Positions 14,340-21,142 of a stretch of 64,000 nucleotides of DNA are shown here, piece after piece; position 1 is the first letter of the stretch; every line of letters begins with the position of its first letter. This DNA comes from Acridotheres tristis (taxonomy: Eukaryota; Chordata; Aves; Passeriformes; Sturnidae). The DNA lies in the NCBI GenBank assembly GCA_037013685.1, contig CM072896.1, forward strand, positions 9,613,444 through 9,677,443, given 5' to 3'. The notes beneath the pieces are model-generated. The model ran no database searches and was not told where the DNA came from. It saw only the letters and a list, made by a program, of their open reading frames with translations. Made by a program: the position numbers and the translations under genes.

Positions 14340-15800
14340 ACCAACCCAGCCCGTGGATGCCCCGGGGGAAAGGCCTCGACCCCCAGCCCAGCCCCCTCCC
14401 CGAGCGGAGCCTCGCCCCGTCCCGGCTCACCTTCCCCGGCGGGGTCCCGGCTCCTACATCTCCTCCCGCTTCTGGAAGCTGATGCTGGCGTACGCGCTCA
14501 GATCCTCGCCACAGTGGCCACTCCCGCGCTGCTGGCCCGGGGGCTTCGGCGGCAGCGGCTGCTTCGCCTCAGCGGAGGCGTGCGGGTTGTGGTGGCGGCG
14601 GTGGCCGCAGTCCCTCACCAAGTCCAGGTCGATGTAGTTGAGCCCGTTCTCCAGGGCGGGCGCGGTCCCCGGGTCCCGGCGGGCGGCCGCCTCCCCCGCG
14701 CCGGGCCGCAGCCACACGTTTTCGAAGGAGGCAGAGCTGTGCCGTTTCACCTCCTCGGCGCCCCCCGCGCCACCGCACGGGAAGGGTGCCCCGAGCCCGC
14801 CCGCCGCTCCGCGGGCCGCGCTCGGCGTGGAGGAGAAGGTCTCGGAGCTGTGCCGCCGCCGGCCGCCCTGAGGGTCGGCGCGGATCACCTTGGCGCTCTG
14901 GTTGCGGCCGGGGCTGAGGCTGACGCGGGTGAAGGCGCTGCCCGCGCCTAGGCCCCCCAGCAGGGAGGAGGAGCGCGGCGGCGCCGCCGAAAGCTCGGCC
15001 GGCGGCCGCGGCAGCTCCGGGGACGCAGCGGTGGCGGCCGCCGGCGGGGGCTTCTCGGGGCCGGCGCGGCCCCCCCGCACCTCGGCGTAGCTGAGCAGGC
15101 GGGCGGGCGAGCCGGGGGATGGGCTGTCCGCGTAGTCCGAGCAGGAGCCCCCGCCGGCCGCGGCGCCCCCCCGCTGCATCGCCACGTAGTCCCGGCCGAG
15201 CCGGGCCGCCCGCGCGGTGGCGAAGCCGGGCGGGCAGGGGGCCCGCGGCGGGCCCGGCTCCATGTTCATGTACTCCTCGGCGGCCTCGCTGCCCGGCGGC
15301 GGCAGGGCCATGCTCAGGGCAGCCGAGGGGAAGGGCGGCTTGTCGCCGCCGATGAACTCGATGTTCACGTACTCGCCGGGGCTCTTGGGCTCCGGGGGCA
15401 GCAGCACCGGGGGCTGCTCACGGGCCCGCGGCAGGGTGCTAGCCTTGGGGCCACCCAGCGACAGCCGCGTGGGGCGCGCCAGGCGGCCCTTGGTCTGCAC
15501 GGCCGTGTCCACCTTGCGCGGGGGTTGCGCTTGAGGAGGGGGGCCGCCCTCGAGGCCGCCGCCGCCGCCCAGGCTGTCGCTGCTGGTGGAGGAGGACGAG
15601 TCCTCGGCCGCGTAAAGGAGGCGGCTGGAGCCGAGCGCGATGCGGGGCTGAGGGCTGCACTCCTCGGCTGCCCCCGCCGGCCTGCTGCCGCCCCGCCGGT
15701 GCACGTGCTTGAAGGAGCGTGGCAGCGAGAAGTAGGAGTAGATGGGTTTGTGGTGCGCTACGGTGGCCGCCTCCTCGCCCCCCGGCTGCCCCGCAGCCCC
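14340..15800. other. IRS1: Intragenic CpG-rich block over the IRS1 3' coding half
   Basis: From just inside the intron to about 15800 the sequence is dominated by G and C with dense CpG, unlike the moderate composition of the PH/PTB part (about 16000-17980) and the AT-rich intron. It covers codons from about 730 to the stop plus the splice donor. It creates long false open frames on both strands. It is separate from the promoter island upstream of the start codon. Confidence 0.8.
14425..14431 (-). other. IRS1: Splice donor in the IRS1 3'UTR
   Basis: On the minus strand the sequence after the stop codon reads GGGGAAG followed by GTGAGC. This is a good donor, placing the last exonic base at 14431 and the first intronic base at 14430. 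It lies 23 nt downstream of the TAG stop at 14454-14456. Mammalian IRS1 also has its whole coding region in exon 1 and a second, 3'UTR-only exon, so the position fits the family. At 23 nt the junction is inside the roughly 50-nt limit below which a junction after the stop does not normally trigger nonsense-mediated decay. Confidence 0.75.
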
Positions 15801-17987
15801 GAAGTAGCAGTCGGGCGGAGTGCTGGTGGTGGAGCCGCTGGCTGGGGACATGTTGATATAGTCGCTGCCGCCGCAGGGGAGCTTCCCTTCGTTGCTCTCC
15901 ACTGAGAGTTTCGGGTGGTGGCCGGCACCATTTGTCCAGATCTTGCCGTAGCCCGCAGAGCTGCTGTCGGGGGAGTAGCTGCCACTGGGGGACATCATCA
16001 TGTAGCCATTAGAGTCCACTGTGGCTGGAGGGTGGCGGCCACCCCTGCCAGGGTTGATGATCTGCTGTGGGGCCGACACACTCTTAGGACTCATGGGCAT
16101 ATAGTCACCACCCTTGGGAGGCCCCCCACCACTGGGCACAGGGGCTACACCAGGTGACATAGGCATGTAGCCATCATCCGTGTGTGGGGCAGAGTTGGTC
16201 CGATGATGGCCACTGTCCATGTGGTGCATCTCCAGGCACTCCTCTGGGTAGGAGTGAGTGGGCACAAAGGCTGAGTGGCGGTAGGAGGGCAGCCTGCTGC
16301 TGCCACAGGGGTAAGAAGGCAGCATCTCCGTGTACTCCTCAATAGAGGCCACCGAAGACTGTGAGGGTGTCTTCTGGTGGGAGATGGTGGGTGAAGTGCC
16401 TGCAGAGTGAGTCCTCTTTCTGAATGCCTTCTCCAAGTCAGCAACATCCTCACTACCACCTCGAGGACAGCAGGGTGTACTAGGATAACGGGGCTGCTGC
16501 TGAGGGTGGCAGGTGCGTGGGATGAAATGGCCATTGGGTGCTGCCAGGCTGCAGCAAGAAGAGGTGGTCTTCCCTCCCATGCAGATGTAGTTGAGGTCTT
16601 CATCACCCCGGGCAGGGGGGGTGTGTCCCAATGAATCAGGGGTTACACTGCGAAAAGAGCTGCGAAAGTCACACGGGCTTGAACCATACTCATCAGAAGA
16701 AATAAATCCACCATCACTAGGGGAGCCAGAAACTGAAGCACTAGACCTTCGTGGAAACAGGCAGTCTGAGGTGGAGCCATGGCCACTAGTGCTGCTGGAT
16801 GACAGGCTGACTGGACTGGTGGCTGAAGGAGAGCAGCGTGAGGAAGGCATTGGGATGGACCGGCTGTGGTTGAGTGGAGGATGGAGCCTGGAGTTGCCGC
16901 GGTGTCTGTGTGAATGAGTCCGGTTAGCACTGGGACTAACTGGGCTACCATCCACAGAGGCAGGTCTTGACATCGTGCCTTCCCCGTCACTCGATGCTCG
17001 AACCCGGAAGGAGCTGGGTTTGCCACCTGTACCTCCACCGCCGGCAGGAGAGGTGGCCGTGACACTCTCTGTCCTGGACCGCCGACTGAGCCCCACTTGG
17101 CTCGGTGGAGGGTTGTTGACGTGGTGTCTGCGAAGGGGCACAGAGATCGGGTTGGAACAGTTTGAGGAGGACTGGCTCTTGCTTCGGGGCCGGAATTCCT
17201 CACTCATGGCTCGCATGGCCTCCAGGATAGTTTCATGCATGTTCTGTGCCACCACTGAGTCATCCACTTGCATCCAGAACTCACCGGGTCCAGTGACAGC
17301 TGAGCGTCCCACCTCAATGAAGAAGAAGTTCTCAGAGTGACCACAGCGGCGGATATTGAGCAGCTGCAGCACCACAGCAGCCGCATCTGAATTCAGCTTT
17401 ACGAAGCTGATGGTCTTGTTAGTCAGGCACAGGCGGTAGATGCCAATCAGGTTCTTTGTCTGGCCTAGGCCCTTAGGCTTCAGAATTACTTGCCAAACTT
17501 CCTTAAAAGCTGGACCAGGGGCTACCTCACCATAACTGTCCTCACCTGCTTCCCCCAGTCCTGTGCTGCTGCCTCCAAAAGTGACATCACTGTGGTGGTG
17601 GTGGTGATGGTGATGGAGGTGGTGGTGGCCCTTGGCCCTGTTGTGCAACTGCAGCAGCGCTTGGTACCAGCTCTCCTGCTCAGGTTCACTGTCAGCTGCA
17701 ATGGCAAAGTGCTCGTCCTTGGTGTACAGGGCCACCAGGTGCTTGTTCTTGGAGTCAGCCCGTTTGTTGATGTTGAAGCAGCTTTCTAGTGGGATGGAGC
17801 GTTTGGGGGCTCCTGACTTGTGTCTCCATTTCTTCTCATTCTCGTAATACTCCAGTCGGGCGGGTCCAGACTCACTGGCTGCCCTCAGCACGAAAAATCG
17901 TTTATGCATGCTCTTGGGTTTGCGCAAGTAACCCACCTTTCTGACATCTGAGAAGAAGCCCTCGTTATTATCCGTGGGGCTGGCCAT
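14454..17987 (-). CDS. IRS1: Insulin receptor substrate 1 (complete coding region in one exon)
   Basis: A 1177-residue reading frame that I recognise as IRS1; the human protein is 1242 aa. It is a cytoplasmic adaptor phosphorylated by insulin and IGF1 receptors. A PH domain spans about residues 13-117 and a PTB domain about 160-264, which binds the receptor NPXY motif. The rest is a long disordered tail carrying tyrosine docking sites. PI3K p85 sites of the YXXM type are Y467, Y552, Y607, Y629, Y662, Y710, Y906 and Y934. The GRB2 site is Y873 (YVNI). The SHP2 sites are Y1118 (YIDL) and Y1166 (YASI). The inhibitory serine in RTES corresponds to S308. The start ATG has a strong context (A at -3, G at +4) and opens the conserved MASP N terminus. 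Oddities are a His-rich run at 121-132, a YAEV at Y967 where human has YXXM, and a C terminus ending KREEM. The 3' third is extremely GC-rich and Pro/Ala/Gly-rich. Confidence 0.98.
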   Translation of the reverse strand: MASPTDNNEGFFSDVRKVGYLRKPKSMHKRFFVLRAASESGPARLEYYENEKKWRHKSGAPKRSIPLESCFNINKRADSKNKHLVALYTKDEHFAIAADSEPEQESWYQALLQLHNRAKGHHHLHHHHHHHHSDVTFGGSSTGLGEAGEDSYGEVAPGPAFKEVWQVILKPKGLGQTKNLIGIYRLCLTNKTISFVKLNSDAAAVVLQLLNIRRCGHSENFFFIEVGRSAVTGPGEFWMQVDDSVVAQNMHETILEAMRAMSEEFRPRSKSQSSSNCSNPISVPLRRHHVNNPPPSQVGLSRRSRTESVTATSPAGGGGTGGKPSSFRVRASSDGEGTMSRPASVDGSPVSPSANRTHSHRHRGNSRLHPPLNHSRSIPMPSSRCSPSATSPVSLSSSSTSGHGSTSDCLFPRRSSASVSGSPSDGGFISSDEYGSSPCDFRSSFRSVTPDSLGHTPPARGDEDLNYICMGGKTTSSCCSLAAPNGHFIPRTCHPQQQPRYPSTPCCPRGGSEDVADLEKAFRKRTHSAGTSPTISHQKTPSQSSVASIEEYTEMLPSYPCGSSRLPSYRHSAFVPTHSYPEECLEMHHMDSGHHRTNSAPHTDDGYMPMSPGVAPVPSGGGPPKGGDYMPMSPKSVSAPQQIINPGRGGRHPPATVDSNGYMMMSPSGSYSPDSSSAGYGKIWTNGAGHHPKLSVESNEGKLPCGGSDYINMSPASGSTTSTPPDCYFGAAGQPGGEEAATVAHHKPIYSYFSLPRSFKHVHRRGGSRPAGAAEECSPQPRIALGSSRLLYAAEDSSSSTSSDSLGGGGGLEGGPPPQAQPPRKVDTAVQTKGRLARPTRLSLGGPKASTLPRAREQPPVLLPPEPKSPGEYVNIEFIGGDKPPFPSAALSMALPPPGSEAAEEYMNMEPGPPRAPCPPGFATARAARLGRDYVAMQRGGAAAGGGSCSDYADSPSPGSPARLLSYAEVRGGRAGPEKPPPAAATAASPELPRPPAELSAAPPRSSSLLGGLGAGSAFTRVSLSPGRNQSAKVIRADPQGGRRRHSSETFSSTPSAARGAAGGLGAPFPCGGAGGAEEVKRHSSASFENVWLRPGAGEAAARRDPGTAPALENGLNYIDLDLVRDCGHRRHHNPHASAEAKQPLPPKPPGQQRGSGHCGEDLSAYASISFQKREEM

Positions 17988-18276
17988 GATGAGAAGTGGT
18001 GGAGCTGTTACTGCAGCTCACAGTCTGCAAGACCCCAAAACAGCCAAGCCAGCCAGGAAAGGCAACCACAAACAAAATTCATGCAACAACAAATAAAAAA
18101 AAGAAGAAAAAAATTAAAAGGCAAAATAGCTCAGGATCCTCTTTTGAGAACGGGACGGGGGAGGGACAGAAGCAGGGTGAGAGCAGCTGTTCAGTGGCAG
18201 AGGCGGCTTCCAGCACCAAATCAGAGTTTGTGTTGCTGTTTATGCCCAAATCGCGCTTAGACGGGTAAGCTCGTCC

Positions 18277-18681
18277 TTAAAAAGTCCAGTCCCGATCAGT
18301 CCAGACGAAAGTCTCGTCCCAAAATGAGCCGCCGGGAATGAAAACTGCATCTTCCTTTGCAGGGGTCGGGCTCCGGCGGGGCCGGGAGCGGGGCGGGGGT
18401 CCCTTTCCTCCGCTCCCTGCACCCCTTCCCCGGCTCAAGTTTGCCTCCGCGAGCAGAGATCGCTGTTGCAGATTAAATATCCTCTCGGGGGCGGAGATTG
18501 TTTTGCAAAGTCCGGGGTTTGCACCCAAAAATACACGCTGCTTTCCCCTCTCTAGCCCTCCCCCCCCAAAAAAGAGAAAATTCTTAAAAAATGCCACCCA
18601 CAATACAACCCCCCTTCCCCAAATATCAGCGCCGAGGCTGCTGCTCCCGCTTTTGCGTGCGGAGGAGGCTGGCGACCCCAT
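18277..18681 (-). other. Long upstream open frame in the IRS1 leader
   Basis: A 134-codon ATG-to-stop frame lies within the inferred IRS1 5'UTR and ends about 290 nt before the IRS1 start. It is Gly/Arg/Ser-rich, shows no domain, and is not one I recognise. It may only reflect the scarcity of stop codons in GC-rich sequence. If the leader is transcribed as inferred, it would act as a uORF that limits ribosome access to the main start. Confidence 0.3.
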
Positions 18682-19015
18682 TCAGTCCCATCTCGTTAGG
18701 CAGAGAAAGTGCCATTTCCACACGCGGCGCAGCCCGGCAGCGGCGGGAGGGGAGGCAAGCCCGAGTGCCGAAGGAACATCCTCTCTTCCTCCTCCTCTTC
18801 ATTCCAGGCGGCAGCGCCTCAGCGGCCGGCAGCGCGGCCCCCTCCCGTGCCCCAGCCCGCCGGGGGAGCGGGCACGGCCGCGGCGGCTCCTTCTCCGCCG
18901 GCTTCTCCTCGGAGTTTCCCGGCGCCCCGCACCAAAACAGGCGGCGGGGGCCGCGCTCGCCAGTCCAGCCCCCTCCGCCCGCCGCCGCGGCTCAGGCTCA
19001 CTCCAAGGAGAACAA

Positions 19016-19021
19016 CACGTG
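19016..19021. promoter_or_regulatory. E-box CACGTG in the IRS1 promoter/leader
   Basis: CACGTGAC (19016-19023) reads GTCACGTG on the minus strand, the core bound by USF and by MiT/TFE factors in their known target promoters. It lies in the proximal promoter if transcription starts below 19000, or in the leader if it starts at the TATA-driven site. Confidence 0.45.
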
Positions 19022-19141
19022 ACGGCGCCAGTGCGTGGACCATCCCCGGAGCCGCCGCCGGGCTCCCGGCCAGCGCCACCGCTCCGCCCTCCGCCCTGCC
19101 CTCATTCAGCGCGGCCGCGGGGCCGCCGCCGCCGCGCCCCC

Positions 19142-19146
19142 ATTGG
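19142..19146 (-). promoter_or_regulatory. CCAAT box
   Basis: ATTGG on the plus strand gives CCAAT on the minus strand inside a G/C-rich setting (ACCAATGGG), a typical NF-Y context. NF-Y boxes usually lie 60-100 bp upstream of a start site, which would suggest a start near 19050-19085. This is an alternative to the TATA-based prediction. Confidence 0.4.
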
Positions 19147-19238
19147 TGCCGCCGCCCGTCCGTCACGGCGGCGGCGGCGCCCGGCCGGGCTGGGGCGCGG
19201 CGCGTAGTAAAGAGGCGTAGACGCCATTCAGCGCCGTG

Positions 19239-19247
19239 TTATTTATA
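19239..19247 (-). promoter_or_regulatory. TATA box for IRS1 (candidate)
   Basis: The minus strand reads TATAAATAA inside an otherwise very GC-rich island, a full match to the TATA consensus and oriented toward IRS1. A start site about 30 bp downstream would fall near 19216, giving a leader of about 1.2 kb, comparable to the long IRS1 leader in mammals. An AT-only nonamer at this spot in a CpG island is unlikely to be random. Confidence 0.5.
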
Positions 19248-19342
19248 CCCGCCGCCGGCAGCCTCTGCAGTGTGGCGGCTCCTGGGCCTGGCCGGGCGGG
19301 GAGCTGCTCCCGCCTACCCGCAGCCCTTGCCGCCGGCCTCGT

Positions 19343-19370
19343 GGGGAGGGGAGGGGAGGGGAGCGGGGGG
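19343..19370 (+). promoter_or_regulatory. G-quadruplex-type G-run block upstream of IRS1
   Basis: Four GGGG runs separated by single A residues are followed by a GGGGGG run. This meets the usual G-quadruplex pattern with 1-nt loops on the plus strand, which is the template strand for IRS1. It lies about 95-125 bp upstream of the TATA-like element. The same motif is a purine-rich site that MAZ or SP1-type zinc fingers can bind. Confidence 0.6.
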
Positions 19371-19869
19371 CGCTGTGGCTGCGGCCGTGCCCGTCCCGCC
19401 CGCGGCTCGTTGCGCTCCTCGGGCTCAGACACGGCCCCGGCGCTGCCAGCGCGGCCGGTCCCCAACAGGGGCCTGGCGAGAGGGGGGGCTCGGCCCGGCG
19501 CTGCCTCCATGGCGGGCGAGGCCGGGCCCCAGCAGCGCTCTCGGCCGTGCAGCGGGTCCCCTGTCTCCCCGCGTCGCTCCCTGCTGAATTAAACTGAGCG
19601 TGCGGCGGGAGCGGCCGTGCCGGGACTGGACGCGCAGCGCCCGCAACTCTGCCCTGGGCCCCGGGAACAAGTGTGGGAGCGCAGCCGCCGCATCCGCTGC
19701 TCAATGCTGCCCTCTGCGGGCCAGCGCCCGCCCGGCCCTCGTGGGTTGCGGGCTGTGGCTCCGGGGGGGGTTTGGGGGTGCTTTTGCTGTTCCCTGCTGC
19801 CAGTTACGATGGGTGATCCCGGACATCCTGCGGCTCTAATCGCCCTGAGCTGGCACTGCCCTACCCGAA

Positions 19870-20870
19870 CAGTCTGATTGCAGCTGGTCAGAGGTGAAAG
19901 CGCCACACCAGTGCTCTCATCTACTCTTCAGGTTAAAATTAAATACAAAATTATACTCTCGTTTGGATTTGTCCAAAACACGGAATAAATAAGTTGGAGG
20001 CTTTTCTAATGCATCTGCACTACAAAGTTTGCTGCTGCACAGATCATGGCCGTACAATTATTTGAAAGGAGCAGTTACTTGGTCAAAAGGTGAAAAATTC
20101 CCCTGAAACAGTTGAAACATATGGAGAACCCAGAAAGCAGCACAAGCCATCCTTGCATATTATCCAGTAGAAAACACCATAAAGCACAGAATTAAGGGTG
20201 TTTGCCAAACACAAGATGACAATTTCTAATGCAAGAGCAGAATCTACCTGGTAAGGAGTGAGGAGACAATCCATGCTGTAACAATAACCCATGTCATCAC
20301 CTTGTTCTTTCCTCTGCACCATAGCTCATTATGACAAACCCAGATATTTGTATTGAAAATAAATGTTATACAGAGATAAAGATTAGTACAAACCAAGTGT
20401 ATTTCTATCTTTCAACAAATAGGACAGGAAATTGCTTCCCCCAGCCCACACCATGGAGATACGGGATAGAATTGCAGCCCCAAGGTATATTAAGATCAGT
20501 GATCATGGCTGTTATTAATGACAAGGTATGTTTTGTGAGAAGAGGGCACCATCCCCATACATCCATGGCTAAAAGGTCCTGTGGCAGGAGGATAACTCCT
20601 AAACCTCCTCTCCCTGTCCATTCACAAGCATGGGAATGCATGTTTGTGCACAGGATATATGTTGCTTTTTTAATTAAACATTTTTCACAATCAATATAAC
20701 AAGTAATATTAAATAATAACTTTTATTTGCTCTGCCCCATTCTTTCTCTTGGCAGGTGTTCCACTGTTGTGCACATGTAAGTGGAATGACCTCATGATGG
20801 AGAAAAACCACCATCTGACTTGTGTTGCACCAGGGAACATGGATTTGAGAGTAAAAGCAGGAGACAGTCC
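19870..20870. other. Intergenic DNA, nothing recognised
   Basis: AT-rich sequence between the IRS1 island and the first intergenic CR1. Short frames only, none recognisable as protein. Confidence 0.6.
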
Positions 20871-21142
20871 TCTAATCATGTAATTTCTTGAGTTGGAAGA
20901 CACTCAGATGATCAATGCCAAGTCCCTGCTCCTCACAGGACTACTCAAAACTAAACCATATGATGAAGGGCATTGTCCAAGCTCTCCTTGAACTCTGACA
21001 GACTTGGTGTCCTGACCACTTCCCTGGGCAGCATGTTCCAGTGACTGACCACCCTCTCAGTGAAGAACCTTTTGCTAATGTCCAATCGACTCCCCTTAAC
21101 AGTTTCATTCAATTCATACCATGTCCTAGCCACAGCTTGTGG
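20871..21142 (-). mobile_element. CR1 LINE fragment with ORF2 C-terminal remnant
   Basis: On the minus strand, 21133-20951 translates to a 60-residue stretch ending in a stop that carries the characteristic CR1 reverse transcriptase C terminus: FFTERVVSHWNMLPREVV, then TPSL, EFKESLD and a final MV. The 3'UTR of the element follows (about 20950-20871), with CTTCCAACTC and a degenerate terminal repeat. It is 5'-truncated and diverged, so it is inactive. Confidence 0.88.

Larger units (their letters stand above)
1..14430 (-). other. IRS1: IRS1 3'UTR intron (inferred, runs off the left edge)
   Basis: Everything left of the IRS1 donor is AT-rich non-coding DNA. No frame longer than about 140 codons occurs, and none of those resembles a known protein. 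Apart from the three features listed separately (CR1 tail, solo LTR, 14-bp inverted repeat) and a small tandem duplication, I see no gene in 1-9382, 9427-10130 or 10783-14424. In human the equivalent intron is tens of kilobases, so the acceptor and 3'UTR exon probably lie outside the window. This is inference from gene structure; I cannot exclude a 3'UTR exon hidden here because 3'UTRs have no codon signature. Confidence 0.6.
17988..19216 (-). other. IRS1: IRS1 5'UTR (inferred extent)
   Basis: No splice acceptor is needed upstream of the ATG, and human IRS1 has an unspliced 5'UTR of about 1 kb. With transcription starting about 30 bp after the TATA-like element, the leader would be about 1.2 kb. 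It is GC-rich in its distal part. About 95-140 nt before the start codon it has a U-rich tract (minus-strand view of about 18086-18120). It contains upstream ATGs, including one opening a 134-codon frame at 18681-18277. The start site is predicted from the sequence only. Confidence 0.55.
18150..19800. promoter_or_regulatory. IRS1: CpG island promoter of IRS1
   Basis: This is a dense CpG, GC-rich block immediately upstream of IRS1 with many GGGCGG/CCGCCC-type boxes. The sequence returns to AT-rich intergenic DNA at about 19870. Long frames on both strands across it are compositional artefacts. It is the expected promoter region for a broadly expressed gene. Confidence 0.8.

Noticed and set aside
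1..14424. Search for the IRS1 terminal 3'UTR exon
   Set aside because: Many minus-strand AATAAA-like signals exist in AT-rich DNA, and no distinguishing feature singled out an exon.
14169..14951. 260-codon frame on the plus strand opposite the IRS1 3' end
   Set aside because: It lies in the CpG-rich antisense of IRS1, where stop codons are rare. It is low-complexity Pro/Arg/Ala with no domain.
18338..19587. Two plus-strand frames of about 290 codons across the IRS1 promoter
   Set aside because: Compositional artefacts of a CpG island; Pro/Ala/Arg-rich with no recognisable protein and overlapping in different frames.
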